This document shows, in pieces, positions 46,314 to 56,229 of a stretch of 64,000 bases of DNA. Source of the DNA: Promicromonospora sp. AC04 (lineage in GTDB: Bacteria > Actinomycetota > Actinomycetes > Actinomycetales > Cellulomonadaceae); the NCBI RefSeq assembly GCF_003058225.1, contig NZ_QBUG01000002.1, positions 1 through 64,000 on the forward strand. The letters are read 5' to 3'. Each line of letters starts with the position of its first letter. The first letter of the stretch is position 1. The notes beneath the pieces were generated by a model. The model saw only the letters and a program-made list of their open reading frames with translations, was not told the DNA's origin and did not search any database. A program made the position numbers and the translations under genes.

Positions 46314-48199
46314 TGACCACCACCATCGACACACCTGCCCAGGGCACCAGCCCCTACGACGCCGACGCCGGCCTGTCCGGGCTCGGCACCCCGCCGGCGG
46401 CCCACCGGTCGTCCGCCCCGGCGGCCCGCACCGCGGCCACCCCGCCGTCCGCCCCCGCTCCCGCACCGGCGCCCGTCCCGGCGCCCGTGCCCCGGAGCTC
46501 GGCCCCCAGCACGCTGCCGAACGGCGGGGTGGCCGCGTCGGGGACCGGCGCCCGCCGGGGCGTGATCACCGTGACCGGCCCCGTCGGGCCGCGGTACGGC
46601 GAGATCCTGACGCCGGACGCGCTGGCGTTCCTCGCCCTGCTCCACGACCGGTTCGACGCCCGCCGCGACGAGCTGATCGCGCAGCGCCAGCTGCGCCGTC
46701 AGGACATCGCGGACGGCAGCGACCCCGACTTCCGGGCCTCCACCCGGCCGGTGCGCGACGACCCGCACTGGCAGGTCGCCGGCTCGCGCCGCGCGCCCGG
46801 CCTGGAGGACCGCCGCGTCGAGATCACGGGTCCCACCGACCCGAAGATGACTATCAACGCGCTGAACTCCGGCGCCCGGTGCTGGCTGGCCGACGCCGAG
46901 GACGCCTCCAGCCCCACGTGGCCCAACGTGGTGGAGGGGCAGCTCGCGCTGCACGACGCGATCCGCGGCACGCTCAGCTTCACGAGTGAGGGCGGCAAGG
47001 AGTACACACTGCGGTCGACTGACCTCGTGGACCTCCCGACCATCGTGTTCCGCCCGCGCGGCTGGCACCTCGACGAGGCCCACCTGCGCTACACGGACGC
47101 GAACGGCATCACGAGCAGCGCCCTGGGCAGCCTCGTGGACTTCGGCCTCTACTTCTTCCACAACGCGGCCGAGCTCATCACCCGCGGCCGCGGCCCGTAC
47201 TTCTACCTGCCCAAGCTCGAGGGCTACAAGGAGGCGCGGCTGTGGAACGAGGTGTTCGAGGTCGCGCAGGACGCGCTCGGCATCCCCCGCGGGACCGTCC
47301 GGGCCACCGTGCTCATCGAGACGCTGCCCGCGGCGTTCGAGATGGAGGAGATCCTCTACGAGCTGCGCGACCATTGCGCGGGGCTGAACGCCGGCCGCTG
47401 GGACTACCTGTTCTCGGTGATCAAGTGCTTCCGCACGCGTGGTGAGTCGTACGTGCTGCCGGACCGCGCCCAGGTCACCATGACCGCGCCCTTCATGCGG
47501 GCGTACACCGAGCTGCTCGTCGCCACCTGCCACAAGCGGGGGGCACACGCCATCAGCGGCATGAGCGCGTTCATCCCGGACCGCCGCAACCCGGAGGTCA
47601 CCCGGCAGGCGTTCCAGCAGGTCGCCGCGGACAAGAAGCGCGAGGCCGGCGACGGCTTCGACGGCACCTGGGTCGCCCACCCCGACCTGATCCCGGTGGC
47701 CGAGGCCGAGTTCGACGCGGTGCTCGGCGACGCGCCCAACCAGGTCTCGCGCCAGCGGCCCGACGTCGCCGTGGGGCAGCACGAGCTGCTCGACATCGCG
47801 TCGGCCCGCCGTGCCGGAGCGACCGTGACGTCCGCCGGCCTGCGGTCGAACGTCTCGGTGGCCGTCCGCTACATCGACGCATGGCTCCGCGGCACCGGCG
47901 CCGCAGCGCTCGACAACCTCATGGAGGACGCCGCCACCGCTGAGATCTCGCGGTCGCAGGTGTGGCAGTGGATCGCCTCGGGCACCCTCACCGACGACGA
48001 CCAGCTGCCCGTGACCCGCGAGCGCGTCGAGGCGATCCTGCTCGACGTCGTCGCCCTGCTGCCGCACGGCCACGGGAACCGGATCGACGACGCGGCCGCG
48101 ATCTTCCGCGCCGTCGCCCTCGAGGACGACTTCCCGGTGTTCCTCACGAACCCTGCGTACCACGGGCACCTGGTGGGCTCGCCGGTCGATCGGCCCTGA
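46313..48199 (+). CDS. aceB: Malate synthase A with a Pro/Ala-rich N-terminal extension
   Basis: Condenses glyoxylate with acetyl-CoA to malate. The 628-residue product has the malate synthase A core from about residue 84 (GVITVTGPVGPRYGEILTPD) with DAEDASSPTWPN near 198, YFYLPKLEGYKEARLW near 297 and the catalytic acid region GTWVAHPDLIPVA near 450. Residues 1-83 form a low-complexity Ala/Pro/Ser tail not found in typical 530-residue family members. The ATG overlaps the aceA stop by one base, so the pair is co-translated. Confidence 0.96.
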
Positions 48200-48225
48200 G
48201 GCCGGCGTCGGTCAACTCCAAGCTG

Positions 48226-48297
48226 CCCGACGCCGGGCCGGCCCCTCTCTCTCCCCCCACCACCCCTGGGGTCGGGCCGGCTCGGCGTCGGGTTTCT
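48226..48297 (+). terminator. Rho-independent terminator of aceA-aceB
   Basis: CCCGACGCCGGGCCGGCC (48226-48243) pairs with GGCCGGCTCGGCGTCGGG (48275-48292) around a C/T-rich loop and is followed by TTTCTT. Placed 27 bases past the aceB stop. Confidence 0.82.
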
Positions 48298-48500
48298 TCG
48301 CGCGAAGCTCGGATCGCAGGGCAGAACCGGGACGGTACATTTCAGAAAAACTGGTTGTTGCGTGGGACGTCAGTATGGCTACCCTGGGCGTCCTTGGACG
48401 GACGGCACCGGGGCCGCACCCTGCAGCAAGAACCCGCATCGGTGCGGCAGCTCGGGCGCTGCTGTCGCAGACAGGCCAGGGCATTAGGGGGCGTTGACCA
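48298..48500 (+). promoter_or_regulatory. Promoter and long leader of the VanY-type gene
   Basis: After the aceB terminator an AT-richer patch (48340-48385) contains TTGCGT (48357-48362) and TACCCT (48379-48384) with a 16-base spacer, a plausible promoter. That would leave a GC-rich leader of more than 100 bases before GTG 48501. I looked for a c-di-AMP (ydaO) riboswitch, common upstream of actinobacterial cell-wall hydrolases, and could not match its core. Confidence 0.35.
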
Positions 48501-50261
48501 GTGACTGAGAAGCGGCATGGGCACCTGCGGAACGGTGCCGAGGCAGGTAATGCCGAACCGAGCCGGCGGAAGCCGAGCGAGCACCAGGCCGGCGCAGCGT
48601 TTCTGCGCAAGGGCGGAACGGACCAGCGCCGCACAGCGGTGAGCCGGCATGCTCGCAACGCCTGGACCGGCGCCGTCGCCCTGGCGGTGACCGGCGGGGT
48701 CCTGGTCAGTGCGTCGGCGAGCGTGCCGACGTCGGGCCCGCTGGCATCGGGCTCGGTGGCGAGCACGGCATCGGGTACGACGGCGTCCCGCACGGAGGCG
48801 GGTACCGGCCAGGCATCAGTCCGGCTCGGCGGCGTGCGCCAGGACGGCCGCACCGTCCGGACCACGCCGGAGGGGGTCACGGTCGGTCAGGTGCTCGCGG
48901 TGCTGGACCGCGCCGAGCGCAAGCTACGGCAGGACCCGTCGCTCGGCCCCGGCGTCGCGCAGGCGGCGGCAGAGCTCGGGATGCTCTACACGACGTACCA
49001 GGCCCAGCAGCTCGCGCTCGCCGAGGCCGACGAGCCGCTGCGGGTCCAGAGCGCCCCGACGGCGGGCGAAGCGGGCAGCTCGGAGGTGCCAGACGCCACG
49101 GTGTCGGCCGAGCCGGTGTCGCGGTTCGTGACCGGGAACCCTGAGCGGGGCTCGGCCCGGGCGGAGGAGCCCCCGGCGGAGATCCCGGCCCCGGCCCGGG
49201 CGGCGTCCGAGACGCAGGACCGGACCGTGTCCCGGCCGCACGCCGAGGAGCAGGGACCCGGCTACGTGGCCTTCTCCGAGGTGGCCGTCGCCGCGATGCG
49301 GCTCGCGAACATGCTCGACCCGTCGTCGCCCACCGCACTGATCGAGACCCTGCCGGACGCCGGGACGTCGCTGCGCCGGAACCTGCTGGAGACCGTTGCG
49401 GCCTACGGTGACTCCACTGCCGGTTACACGAACGGCCGCATCCCCGCCGACGTGCTGTGCCCGCTGGAGTTCGCGCCGGGCCACCTGCTGCGCTGCGACG
49501 CGGCCGAGCGGCTGACGGCGCTCAGCGCCGAGTTCGAGAAGGAGTTCGGCTACCCGATCCCGCTGACGGACTCGTACCGCTCCTACGCGATGCAGGTCGC
49601 CGTCAAGGGGACCAAGCCGCACCTCGCGGCGATCCCCGGGACGTCCAACCACGGCTGGGGCCTCGCCATCGACCTGGGCGACCCCATCGCGGGCGGCAGC
49701 TCTCCCGAGTACGTCTGGCTGCGCCTGCACGGCCCCGACTACGGCTGGGACAACCCGTCATGGGCGCAGCTCGGCGGCGCGAAGCCCGAGCCGTGGCACT
49801 TCGAGTTCTTCGCGGCCGGGTCCATCCCGAACCGCGCCATCGACCCGTCCGACGTCGGCACCTGGGCGCCTGCGACGCCGACGAGCCCGATCGACCCCGC
49901 GAGCCCGGACTTCCTGCCCGCCGCCGGACGGACGCCGGCCGAAACCGATCCGGGGACCAGCGGCGCGGACGGCGGCTCGAAGCCGGTCGACGAGCCCTCG
50001 GCCCCCGCCAAGCCGGCGCCGGCCAAGCCCGTGCCCGCGCCCGAGGACGACGAACCGGCCGAGCCCGCACCGGCCGACCCGCCCGCGGAGAACCCGGGAT
50101 CCGACGACGACCCCGTCGACGCCGCTGTGGACGACACCGTGCAGGCGGTGGACGACACGCTGGACGGAACCGTTGACGCGGTCGACGGGGTCGTCAGCGG
50201 AGTTGTCGGGGGCCTGCTCGGCGCCGACAGCACCGGCAAGGACAGCGCCAACGAGGGCTGA
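48501..50261 (+). CDS. Secreted/anchored VanY-type D-alanyl-D-alanine carboxypeptidase
   Basis: The 586-residue product has a charged 50-residue N-terminus, a membrane/export helix (about 56-74) and a long helical and Pro-rich region (about 120-250). The VanY (peptidase M15B) domain lies at about 300-440, with zinc ligands His384 and Asp391 in SNHGWGLAID and His433 in EPWHFEF. The tail is Pro/Ala/Asp-rich (about 450-586). It trims peptidoglycan stem peptides outside the cell. A shorter paralogue is at 58991. No sorting signal is seen. Confidence 0.85.
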   Translation: MTEKRHGHLRNGAEAGNAEPSRRKPSEHQAGAAFLRKGGTDQRRTAVSRHARNAWTGAVALAVTGGVLVSASASVPTSGPLASGSVASTASGTTASRTEAGTGQASVRLGGVRQDGRTVRTTPEGVTVGQVLAVLDRAERKLRQDPSLGPGVAQAAAELGMLYTTYQAQQLALAEADEPLRVQSAPTAGEAGSSEVPDATVSAEPVSRFVTGNPERGSARAEEPPAEIPAPARAASETQDRTVSRPHAEEQGPGYVAFSEVAVAAMRLANMLDPSSPTALIETLPDAGTSLRRNLLETVAAYGDSTAGYTNGRIPADVLCPLEFAPGHLLRCDAAERLTALSAEFEKEFGYPIPLTDSYRSYAMQVAVKGTKPHLAAIPGTSNHGWGLAIDLGDPIAGGSSPEYVWLRLHGPDYGWDNPSWAQLGGAKPEPWHFEFFAAGSIPNRAIDPSDVGTWAPATPTSPIDPASPDFLPAAGRTPAETDPGTSGADGGSKPVDEPSAPAKPAPAKPVPAPEDDEPAEPAPADPPAENPGSDDDPVDAAVDDTVQAVDDTLDGTVDAVDGVVSGVVGGLLGADSTGKDSANEG

Positions 50262-50325
50262 GCACAGCGCCGACCAGGGCCGAGCCGACATGGGCTGAGC
50301 ACAGCGCCGACCAGGGCCGAGCCGA
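50255..50325. repeat. 34-bp direct repeat spanning the VanY stop codon
   Basis: GGGCTGAGCACAGCGCCGAC plus 14 further identical bases occurs at 50255-50288 and again at 50292-50325, 37 bases apart. The first copy contains the stop codon of the VanY gene. The exact identity shows a recent local duplication. It lies between the convergent VanY and lysA genes. Confidence 0.92.
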
Positions 50326-50339
50326 ACCAGCTCGGCGGT

Positions 50340-51713
50340 TCAGCCCTGGTCGAGGCCCAGCAGGTCGTCCTCGGTCTCGCGGCGCACCAGCACGCGCGAG
50401 GCGCCGTCGGACACCGCGACCACCGGCGGGCGGGGCAGCATGTTGTAGTTCGACGCCATGGAACGCCCGTAGGCGCCCGTCGCGGCGACGGCGAGCAGGT
50501 CGCCCGCGCGGACGTCGGCCGGGAGCTGCACCTCGTGCACCACTATGTCGCCGGACTCGCAGTGCTTGCCCACCACGCGCGCCAGCACGGTCTCGGCCGC
50601 GGACGCCCGGCCCACGACCTCCGCGTGGTACGCCGCCCCGTACAGGGCGGGGCGGATGTTGTCGCTCATGCCGCCGTCGACCGACACGTAGGTGCGCATG
50701 AAGTCCGCGCCGCCGTCGGCCGAGACCGTTACCGGCTTGACCGTGCCGACGGTGTAGAGCGTGAGACCTGCGGGGCCAACGATCGCCCGGCCCGGCTCGA
50801 TCGAGAACCGCGGCAGGCTCGTGCCCAGCTCCTGGCACACGCCGGCCACCGACTGCGCGATGTCCTTCGCCACCCGCTCCGGGTCGAGCGCGACCTCGCC
50901 CGGCAGGTAGGCGATGCCGTAGCCGCCGCCGAGGTCGACCTCGTCGACCAGCACGCCCGACCGCTCGGCCAGGTCGGCGCGCAGGCGCAGCACCACGCGT
51001 GCGGCGGCCTCGAACCCGTCCGGGTCGAGGATCTGCGAGCCGATGTGCGAGTGAATGCCGAGCAGCCGCAGCTCGGGGTGCTTCAGCACCTCCAGCAGCG
51101 CGACCATCGCGGGGCTCTCGCTCGGCCGGCCTGCACTACCCACCGCGTTGACCGACAGCCCGAACTTCTGGTCCTCGTGGGCCGTCGCGATGTACTCGTG
51201 CCCGCCCGCGTGCACACCAGTGGTCACCCGGACCATCACCGGCGCCACGACTCCGCGCTGTGCCGCGAGGCGCGCGACCCGCTCGATCTCGACCAGCGAG
51301 TCCACAATGATCCGGCCCACCCCGGCATCCAGGGCGCGCAGGATCTCGGCGTCGGACTTGTTGTTGCCGTGCAGGCCGATCTCCGCGCCCGGTACCTCGG
51401 CGCGCAGCGCGACAGCGAGCTCGCCGCTGGATGCCGTGTCGACCCGCAGCCCCTCCTCGCGCGCCCAGCGCGCGACGGCCACGGTGAGCAGCGCCTTGCC
51501 GGCGTAGTACACGTCCACTCCCGCGCCGACCGCGCCGAACGCCGCCTCGAACGCCGTGCGGTAGGCGTGGGCGCGCATGCGGAAGTCGGCCTCGTCCAGC
51601 ACGTACGCGGGCGTGCCGTGCTCGGCTGCGAGGTCGCGGACGTCGACGCCCGCGACAGCCACCGCGCCGTCGGGCAGCCGCCCGACGCCCGTGGACCAGG
51701 GCGCGCCCGTCAC
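50340..51713 (-). CDS. lysA: Diaminopimelate decarboxylase
   Basis: The last step of lysine synthesis: decarboxylation of meso-diaminopimelate with PLP. The 457-residue product has the PLP lysine Lys73 in VYYAGKALL, HGNNKSD near 117, the HSHIGSQ motif near 217, GGGYGIAYLPG near 258 and the late active-site cysteine in KHCESGD near 390. GTG 51713 overlaps the argS stop (GTGA), the usual argS-lysA order in Actinobacteria. The expected next gene, hom, is absent; a convergent VanY gene follows. Confidence 0.95.
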   Translation of the reverse strand: MTGAPWSTGVGRLPDGAVAVAGVDVRDLAAEHGTPAYVLDEADFRMRAHAYRTAFEAAFGAVGAGVDVYYAGKALLTVAVARWAREEGLRVDTASSGELAVALRAEVPGAEIGLHGNNKSDAEILRALDAGVGRIIVDSLVEIERVARLAAQRGVVAPVMVRVTTGVHAGGHEYIATAHEDQKFGLSVNAVGSAGRPSESPAMVALLEVLKHPELRLLGIHSHIGSQILDPDGFEAAARVVLRLRADLAERSGVLVDEVDLGGGYGIAYLPGEVALDPERVAKDIAQSVAGVCQELGTSLPRFSIEPGRAIVGPAGLTLYTVGTVKPVTVSADGGADFMRTYVSVDGGMSDNIRPALYGAAYHAEVVGRASAAETVLARVVGKHCESGDIVVHEVQLPADVRAGDLLAVAATGAYGRSMASNYNMLPRPPVVAVSDGASRVLVRRETEDDLLGLDQG

Positions 51714-53371
51714 ATCCGCTCCGGTGCGCTCACGCCCAGCAGGTCCAGGCCGTTGGCGAGGACCGTGCGGACGGCGTCGTTCAGCCACAGGCGGGCGCGG
51801 TGCTCGTCCGTGACCTCCTCGTCCGGGTACGGGGTGACGCGCAGCTTCTCGTCGTCGTTGTACCAGGCGTGGAAGTCGCCGGCGAGGGCCTCGAGGTAAC
51901 GGGCCACGCGGTGCGGCTCGCGCAGCTCGGCGGCCTGGGCCACGATCCGCGGGAACTCGGTGAGGCGCCCGATCAGCGCCGTCTCCGACGCGTGCGACAG
52001 GTGCGCGGGCTCGAACCCGTCCGCCCGGCGCACACCACGCTCGGCCGCCACGTTCCCGATCGAGACCGTGCGGCTGTGCGCGTACTGCACGTAGAAGACG
52101 GGGTTGTCGTTGGACTGCTTGATCATGTCCTCGCCCTGCAGCTCCAGCGGCGTGTCCGCGGGATAGCGGGCCAGCGAGTAGCGGACGGCGTCCCTGCCGA
52201 TCCAGTCGACCAGGTCGCGCAGCTCGATGATGTTGCCCGCGCGCTTGGACAGCTTGGCGCCGCCGACGTTGACGAGCTGGCCGATCAGCACCTCGATGTT
52301 CGTCTCCGGATCGTCCCCGGCGCAGGCCGCGATGGCCTTGAGGCGGTTGACGTACCCGTGGTGATCCGCGCCCAGCAGGTAGATCTTGCCGGGGAACCCG
52401 CGGTCCTTCTTGGACAGGTAGTACGCGGCGTCGGAGGCGAAGTACGTGGGCTCGCCGTTCGCCCGGACCATCACGCGGTCCTTGTCGTCCGTGAAGTCCG
52501 TGGTGCGCAGCCAGACCGCACCCTCCTGGTCGAACACGTGCCCCTGCTCCCGCAGGCGGGCCACTGCCTTCTCGACGGCGCCAGAATTGTGCAGGTCGCG
52601 CTCCGAGAACCAGACGTCGAAGTGCACGCCGAAGTTCTCCAGCACCTCGCGGATCTCCGCGAGCTGGTGCGCGTAGCCGGCCTCGCGGGCGACGGCGACG
52701 GCCTCGTCGCGCGGCAGCTCGGGCAGGTCCGGGCGGTCGGCGAGGACCTTGGCCGCGAGCTCCTTGACGTACTCGCCGCGGTAGCCGCCCTCGGGCACCT
52801 CGCCGCCCGTGGCGCGCGCCAGCACGGACTCGCCGAAGCGGTCCATCTGCGCGCCGGCGTCGTTGATGTAGTACTCGGCGGCCACCTCGGCGCCTGCGGC
52901 ACGGAGGATGCGCCCCAGCGAGTCGCCCAGCGCCGCCCACCGGGTGTGCCCGATGTGCAGCGGCCCGGTCGGGTTGGCGCTGATGAACTCCAGGTTGATC
53001 ACCTGGCCGGTCAGGGCCTCACCCCGGCCGTACGCGGCGCCCGCCTCCACGATCGTGCGCGCCAGCTCGCCCGCCGCGGCGGCGTCGAGCGTGATGTTGA
53101 GGAAGCCCGGGCCGGCCACGCTCACGGACTTGATGCCCGGCGTCGCGCCCAGGCGCGCGGCCAGGTCCTCCGCCAGCGCGCGCGGCGTCGTGCCCGCCTT
53201 CTTCGCGAGCTGCAGGGCCACGTTCGTGGCCCAGTCCCCGTGCTCTCGCTGCCGGGGTCGCTCCACGTGGACCGACGCCGGGACGGCGTCGGCGGGCAGG
53301 GCGAGTGTGCCGTCGGCAACAGCCGCGGCAAGGGCAGCGCTCAGCGCTTCAGAGAGCTCTGTGGGGGTCAC
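51710..53371 (-). CDS. argS: Arginyl-tRNA synthetase
   Basis: The 553-residue class I synthetase charges tRNA-Arg. Seen: an N-terminal ArgRS domain, the HIGH motif in NPTGPLHIGHTR near 133, LGADHHGYV near 330, and a KMSKS-equivalent KLSKRAGN near 370. A C-terminal anticodon-binding domain (DALR type) begins near 430. The GTG start at 53371 leads directly into conserved sequence. Confidence 0.96.
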   Translation of the reverse strand: MTPTELSEALSAALAAAVADGTLALPADAVPASVHVERPRQREHGDWATNVALQLAKKAGTTPRALAEDLAARLGATPGIKSVSVAGPGFLNITLDAAAAGELARTIVEAGAAYGRGEALTGQVINLEFISANPTGPLHIGHTRWAALGDSLGRILRAAGAEVAAEYYINDAGAQMDRFGESVLARATGGEVPEGGYRGEYVKELAAKVLADRPDLPELPRDEAVAVAREAGYAHQLAEIREVLENFGVHFDVWFSERDLHNSGAVEKAVARLREQGHVFDQEGAVWLRTTDFTDDKDRVMVRANGEPTYFASDAAYYLSKKDRGFPGKIYLLGADHHGYVNRLKAIAACAGDDPETNIEVLIGQLVNVGGAKLSKRAGNIIELRDLVDWIGRDAVRYSLARYPADTPLELQGEDMIKQSNDNPVFYVQYAHSRTVSIGNVAAERGVRRADGFEPAHLSHASETALIGRLTEFPRIVAQAAELREPHRVARYLEALAGDFHAWYNDDEKLRVTPYPDEEVTDEHRARLWLNDAVRTVLANGLDLLGVSAPERM

Positions 53372-53485
53372 GGATCGATTCTACGGGCGAGCGCCGACAC
53401 GAGGCCCACGCTTTCCACAGGCCGGGAACGTGATGTCCGACGCCGGCCGATCCACCTGGGTGCACCGGCCGGCGTCGCGCAGAGG

Positions 53486-55120
53486 TCAGGACGCGGTCAG
53501 ATCGGATGCGTCCAGCGACGCGAGGATCTGCCACCACCGTTCCTCGGTCGCTCCCGAACCTTCGTACCGGACCTCGAACGCCTTGCGCCCGTCGGCCGTC
53601 AGGTGGAAGGTGGCGCGCCCCAGGAAGGTCGGCTCGCCGGTCTCGGTGCTGGTCTCGACGGTCACGGTCCCACGCGCTGTGCCGGGCGGCTCGTACCGGT
53701 ACCCGTTCTCATTGAGGTCGATGGGCTGGTCGTGCGCCTCCACATCCCAGAGGGTGATCGACAGGTCCTCCCAGGAGTCAGTGGAGTCGGTGGTCCAGAT
53801 CCCCCACGTCCCTTCCGCGCTCTTCAGCTCCTCCGGCAACCGCACGCGGAGACCTTCGAATGTGACCGGCTCCCAGCCCGACGGCGGGTCCTGCAGCAAC
53901 GGGTCCGCGGGATCCAGGTCGTCGTAGGCAGCAGCCCCGTCCTTCGACGCCGCGGTGAAGCCGAGGCTGCCGAGGGTCGCGGCGAGGTCGTCGTCAAGGT
54001 CCCGGGCACCGGGGCGGCCGAAGAGGTTCACGGTGTAGCTCCGACCGCCGGCTCGACGCACCTCGATGTAGGCCTGGTACTCGCCGTCGAAACGCTCGAT
54101 CCGGACCTGCGACACGTCGGAGTCCGCCAGCTCGAAGCGGTAGTAGTCCGGAAGGCCCTCGCCGAGCTCGGCGTACTCGGCGGCCATCTGGGCGTTGTCG
54201 AGGTACATCAGATGGTCGGTCAGCTCCATCTGGAGCTCCACCTTGCCGTCCGGCCGTTTGAGGACCAGCGTGTCGCCTGGGTTCTCCTCTACTCCGGGAG
54301 CGCCCACGGCCTCCCAGTCCCCAGGGACCGCGTACTCCAGACCGTGGAACTCCGCCTGCCGCCATGACGCAGGCACGTCACGCGCCTCGAGGAGCGGCAG
54401 GTCCTCCTGGGGGATCATGGGCAGCGTCTCGGGTTCGTACTCCGGGTCGATCCGGACCGTCTCGACGAGCCGCTCGAAGGTGTCCTGCGGCGTGGCGTCA
54501 TCCGTCAGGCTCGTGGTCAGGCGAACCACCGTTCCGTCGCCGAGCTGGACGTCCAGCTCGCCCACGAAGTCGCCGTCTCCCGTCCCCCGCTCCCAGAATC
54601 CCGGGACGGAAACGTCCCCCGCCAGGTACCAGGACCAGCGCGCGGCCACGGCTCCGGGTACGTCGACCTCGGTCACCGGGTTACCGACCAGCTCGCCGGC
54701 GAGCGGCGCGTCCTCCGCAGGCGCCACGGCTACCCACGAGGGCGCATGCGCGACCTGATCCATGTCCTGCTCATCCGGGATCACCGGGTCGAGTCCCCAC
54801 ATCGGGTCCCCCGTGATGGTGAACTCCTCGTAGCCGTCCGGCACCTCGAAGACCAGGCCGTCCGAGCGAACCTCGGCCGAGGCGTCGCGCACCCACGGCA
54901 GAAGCGCCGGAAGCAACGGTCGCTCGGCAAACCAGGCCGCCCCTGCCGTGCCCAGGGCCGCCAGCACGATGACCACAGCGCCCCCGATCACACCTCGACG
55001 CGCACGCTCGTGGCGGATCGCCCGCCGTGCCATCGCCTCACCATCGATCCCGTCCAAAGGCCCGACCTGACCCGCGGCGTCGTGGATCAGCTTCACCAGG
55101 GTGTCGCTCTGTTCCTTCAT
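53486..55120 (-). CDS. Membrane protein coupled to an ECF sigma factor
   Basis: The 544-residue product has a cytoplasmic N-terminus of about 40 residues, one membrane helix (about 43-66: VIGGAVVIVLAALGTAGAAWF) and a large outside region made of what look like three related beta-rich segments, each with EVP.GYE or RLPEELK-type openings (about 85, 255 and 400). Its ATG overlaps the sigma gene stop (ATGA), so it is co-translated with it and is probably its anti-sigma factor or a surface output. No zinc-finger anti-sigma motif is seen. Confidence 0.65.
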   Translation of the reverse strand: MKEQSDTLVKLIHDAAGQVGPLDGIDGEAMARRAIRHERARRGVIGGAVVIVLAALGTAGAAWFAERPLLPALLPWVRDASAEVRSDGLVFEVPDGYEEFTITGDPMWGLDPVIPDEQDMDQVAHAPSWVAVAPAEDAPLAGELVGNPVTEVDVPGAVAARWSWYLAGDVSVPGFWERGTGDGDFVGELDVQLGDGTVVRLTTSLTDDATPQDTFERLVETVRIDPEYEPETLPMIPQEDLPLLEARDVPASWRQAEFHGLEYAVPGDWEAVGAPGVEENPGDTLVLKRPDGKVELQMELTDHLMYLDNAQMAAEYAELGEGLPDYYRFELADSDVSQVRIERFDGEYQAYIEVRRAGGRSYTVNLFGRPGARDLDDDLAATLGSLGFTAASKDGAAAYDDLDPADPLLQDPPSGWEPVTFEGLRVRLPEELKSAEGTWGIWTTDSTDSWEDLSITLWDVEAHDQPIDLNENGYRYEPPGTARGTVTVETSTETGEPTFLGRATFHLTADGRKAFEVRYEGSGATEERWWQILASLDASDLTAS

Positions 55121-55722
55121 CGCTGCGCCTCCTTCCGCGAGGTCGTGTCGTTCGTCGCCGTCGCTGATCGTGGGTCTCCCTTGCCAAGGACCTCCCGCAG
55201 CCGATCGAGGCCGCGCGACGCGCCCGACTTCACGGCGCCCACGGAGATCCCCAGGTCCTCGGCCGTCTGCTTCTCCGTGCGGTCCAGCAGGTACCGCAGG
55301 ACGACGATGCGCCGCTGCCCTGTCGGGAGCTGTCGTAGTGCCCGTACCAGTTCATCGCGGTCGACGACGTGCTGCGTGCCGTCCGATGCGGAACCCGGGC
55401 GAAGGTCTGCCGGGGCCACCAGCACGTCACGCTTGGTCCGCCGCCAGGTGTCGATCCGGGCGGTAGCGATCACCTTCCGGGCGTAGGCGAACGGATCGCC
55501 GTCGCCCACCCTGTTCCAGGCCCGGTACGTCCGTTCCAGCGCGAGCTGCACCAGGTCCGCGGCCCGGTGCACGTCGCCGCACAGCAGATAGGCGATGCGG
55601 GACAGCTCGGGTGATCGGTCCCTGGCGAACATCGTGAACCGCTCGGCCGGAGTGCCCGTGGTCACCACGGTGGCCCGAGGGTCGTCCAGGACCGCCGCGT
55701 CGTCACTCACCACGTCCACCAC
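55117..55722 (-). CDS. ECF sigma factor (SigE/SigM-like)
   Basis: The 201-residue product has sigma region 2 (about 38-95: LSRIAYLLCGDVHRAADLVQLALERTYRAW) and region 4 (about 130-180: RALRQLPTGQRRIVVLRYLLDRTEKQTAEDLGISVGAVKS). The linker has a long charged segment. It begins at one of several GTG codons; 55722 is the longest choice. Forms a unit with the membrane protein downstream. Confidence 0.85.
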   Translation of the reverse strand: MVDVVSDDAAVLDDPRATVVTTGTPAERFTMFARDRSPELSRIAYLLCGDVHRAADLVQLALERTYRAWNRVGDGDPFAYARKVIATARIDTWRRTKRDVLVAPADLRPGSASDGTQHVVDRDELVRALRQLPTGQRRIVVLRYLLDRTEKQTAEDLGISVGAVKSGASRGLDRLREVLGKGDPRSATATNDTTSRKEAQR

Positions 55723-55944
55723 CTCGTTCGTCGTCGGCCGCGTACCCGTCCGTACGCCGCAAGGGTCGGGCTCTTCGTAGATTCACGGCACACAGACGCA
55801 GGCGACCCAGAGAAGGTTGCCTGATGGTGCGAGCAGGCGCACCAGTCGCCGTTCGTCACAGATATCGATGCACGCCCCTGGCCCGGCACCTGGTAGTCTC
55901 GTTGCGGCCGACACGGTGAGCTCCAGCTCCTGGATGTTGGCCAC

Positions 55945-56020
55945 GCGCCTGTAGCTCAGTGGATAGAGCATCTGCCTCCGGAGCAGAAGGTCGGGGGTTC
56001 GAATCCCTTCAGGCGCACCA
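55945..56020 (+). tRNA. tRNA-Arg (anticodon CCG)
   Basis: Full cloverleaf: acceptor GCGCCTG/CAGGCGC, D arm GCTCAGTGGATAGAGC, anticodon arm TCTGC-CTCCGGA-GCAGA with anticodon CCG (reads CGG), T arm with GGTTCGAATC, and an encoded CCA end. The CGG codon is frequent in this genome. Confidence 0.97.
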
Positions 56021-56024
56021 CCCG

Positions 56025-56069
56025 AAAAGGGCCCCTCACCAGGCAGAACACCAGATGAGGGGCCCTTTT
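56025..56069 (+). terminator. Rho-independent terminator after tRNA-Arg
   Basis: AAAAGGGCCCCTCA (56025-56038) pairs perfectly with TGAGGGGCCCTTTT (56056-56069), giving a 14-bp stem ending in a T-run. Starts 5 bases past the tRNA. Confidence 0.9.
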
Positions 56070-56229
56070 GCTGCCCCAGGTTCCAGGCTGTTCCACACCA
56101 CAGTTGCCGTGCAAGGTGGCGCCCGACATGGCAGCGCCTCCCGTCGGGCTAATGTCGGTGAGCCGCCGTACGTTCGACGGCATGACTCTGGCGGCGCACC
56201 GGGCGCGCGGGGAGAAGAGGGGAACGTAG

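Noticed and set aside
48298-48500. c-di-AMP (ydaO) riboswitch before the VanY-type gene
   Set aside because: Expected from the gene type, but the conserved core of that riboswitch could not be matched.
55945-56020. tRNA-Arg as an attachment site for an integrated element
   Set aside because: No integrase is next to it and no repeat of its 3' end is seen; a terminator follows directly.
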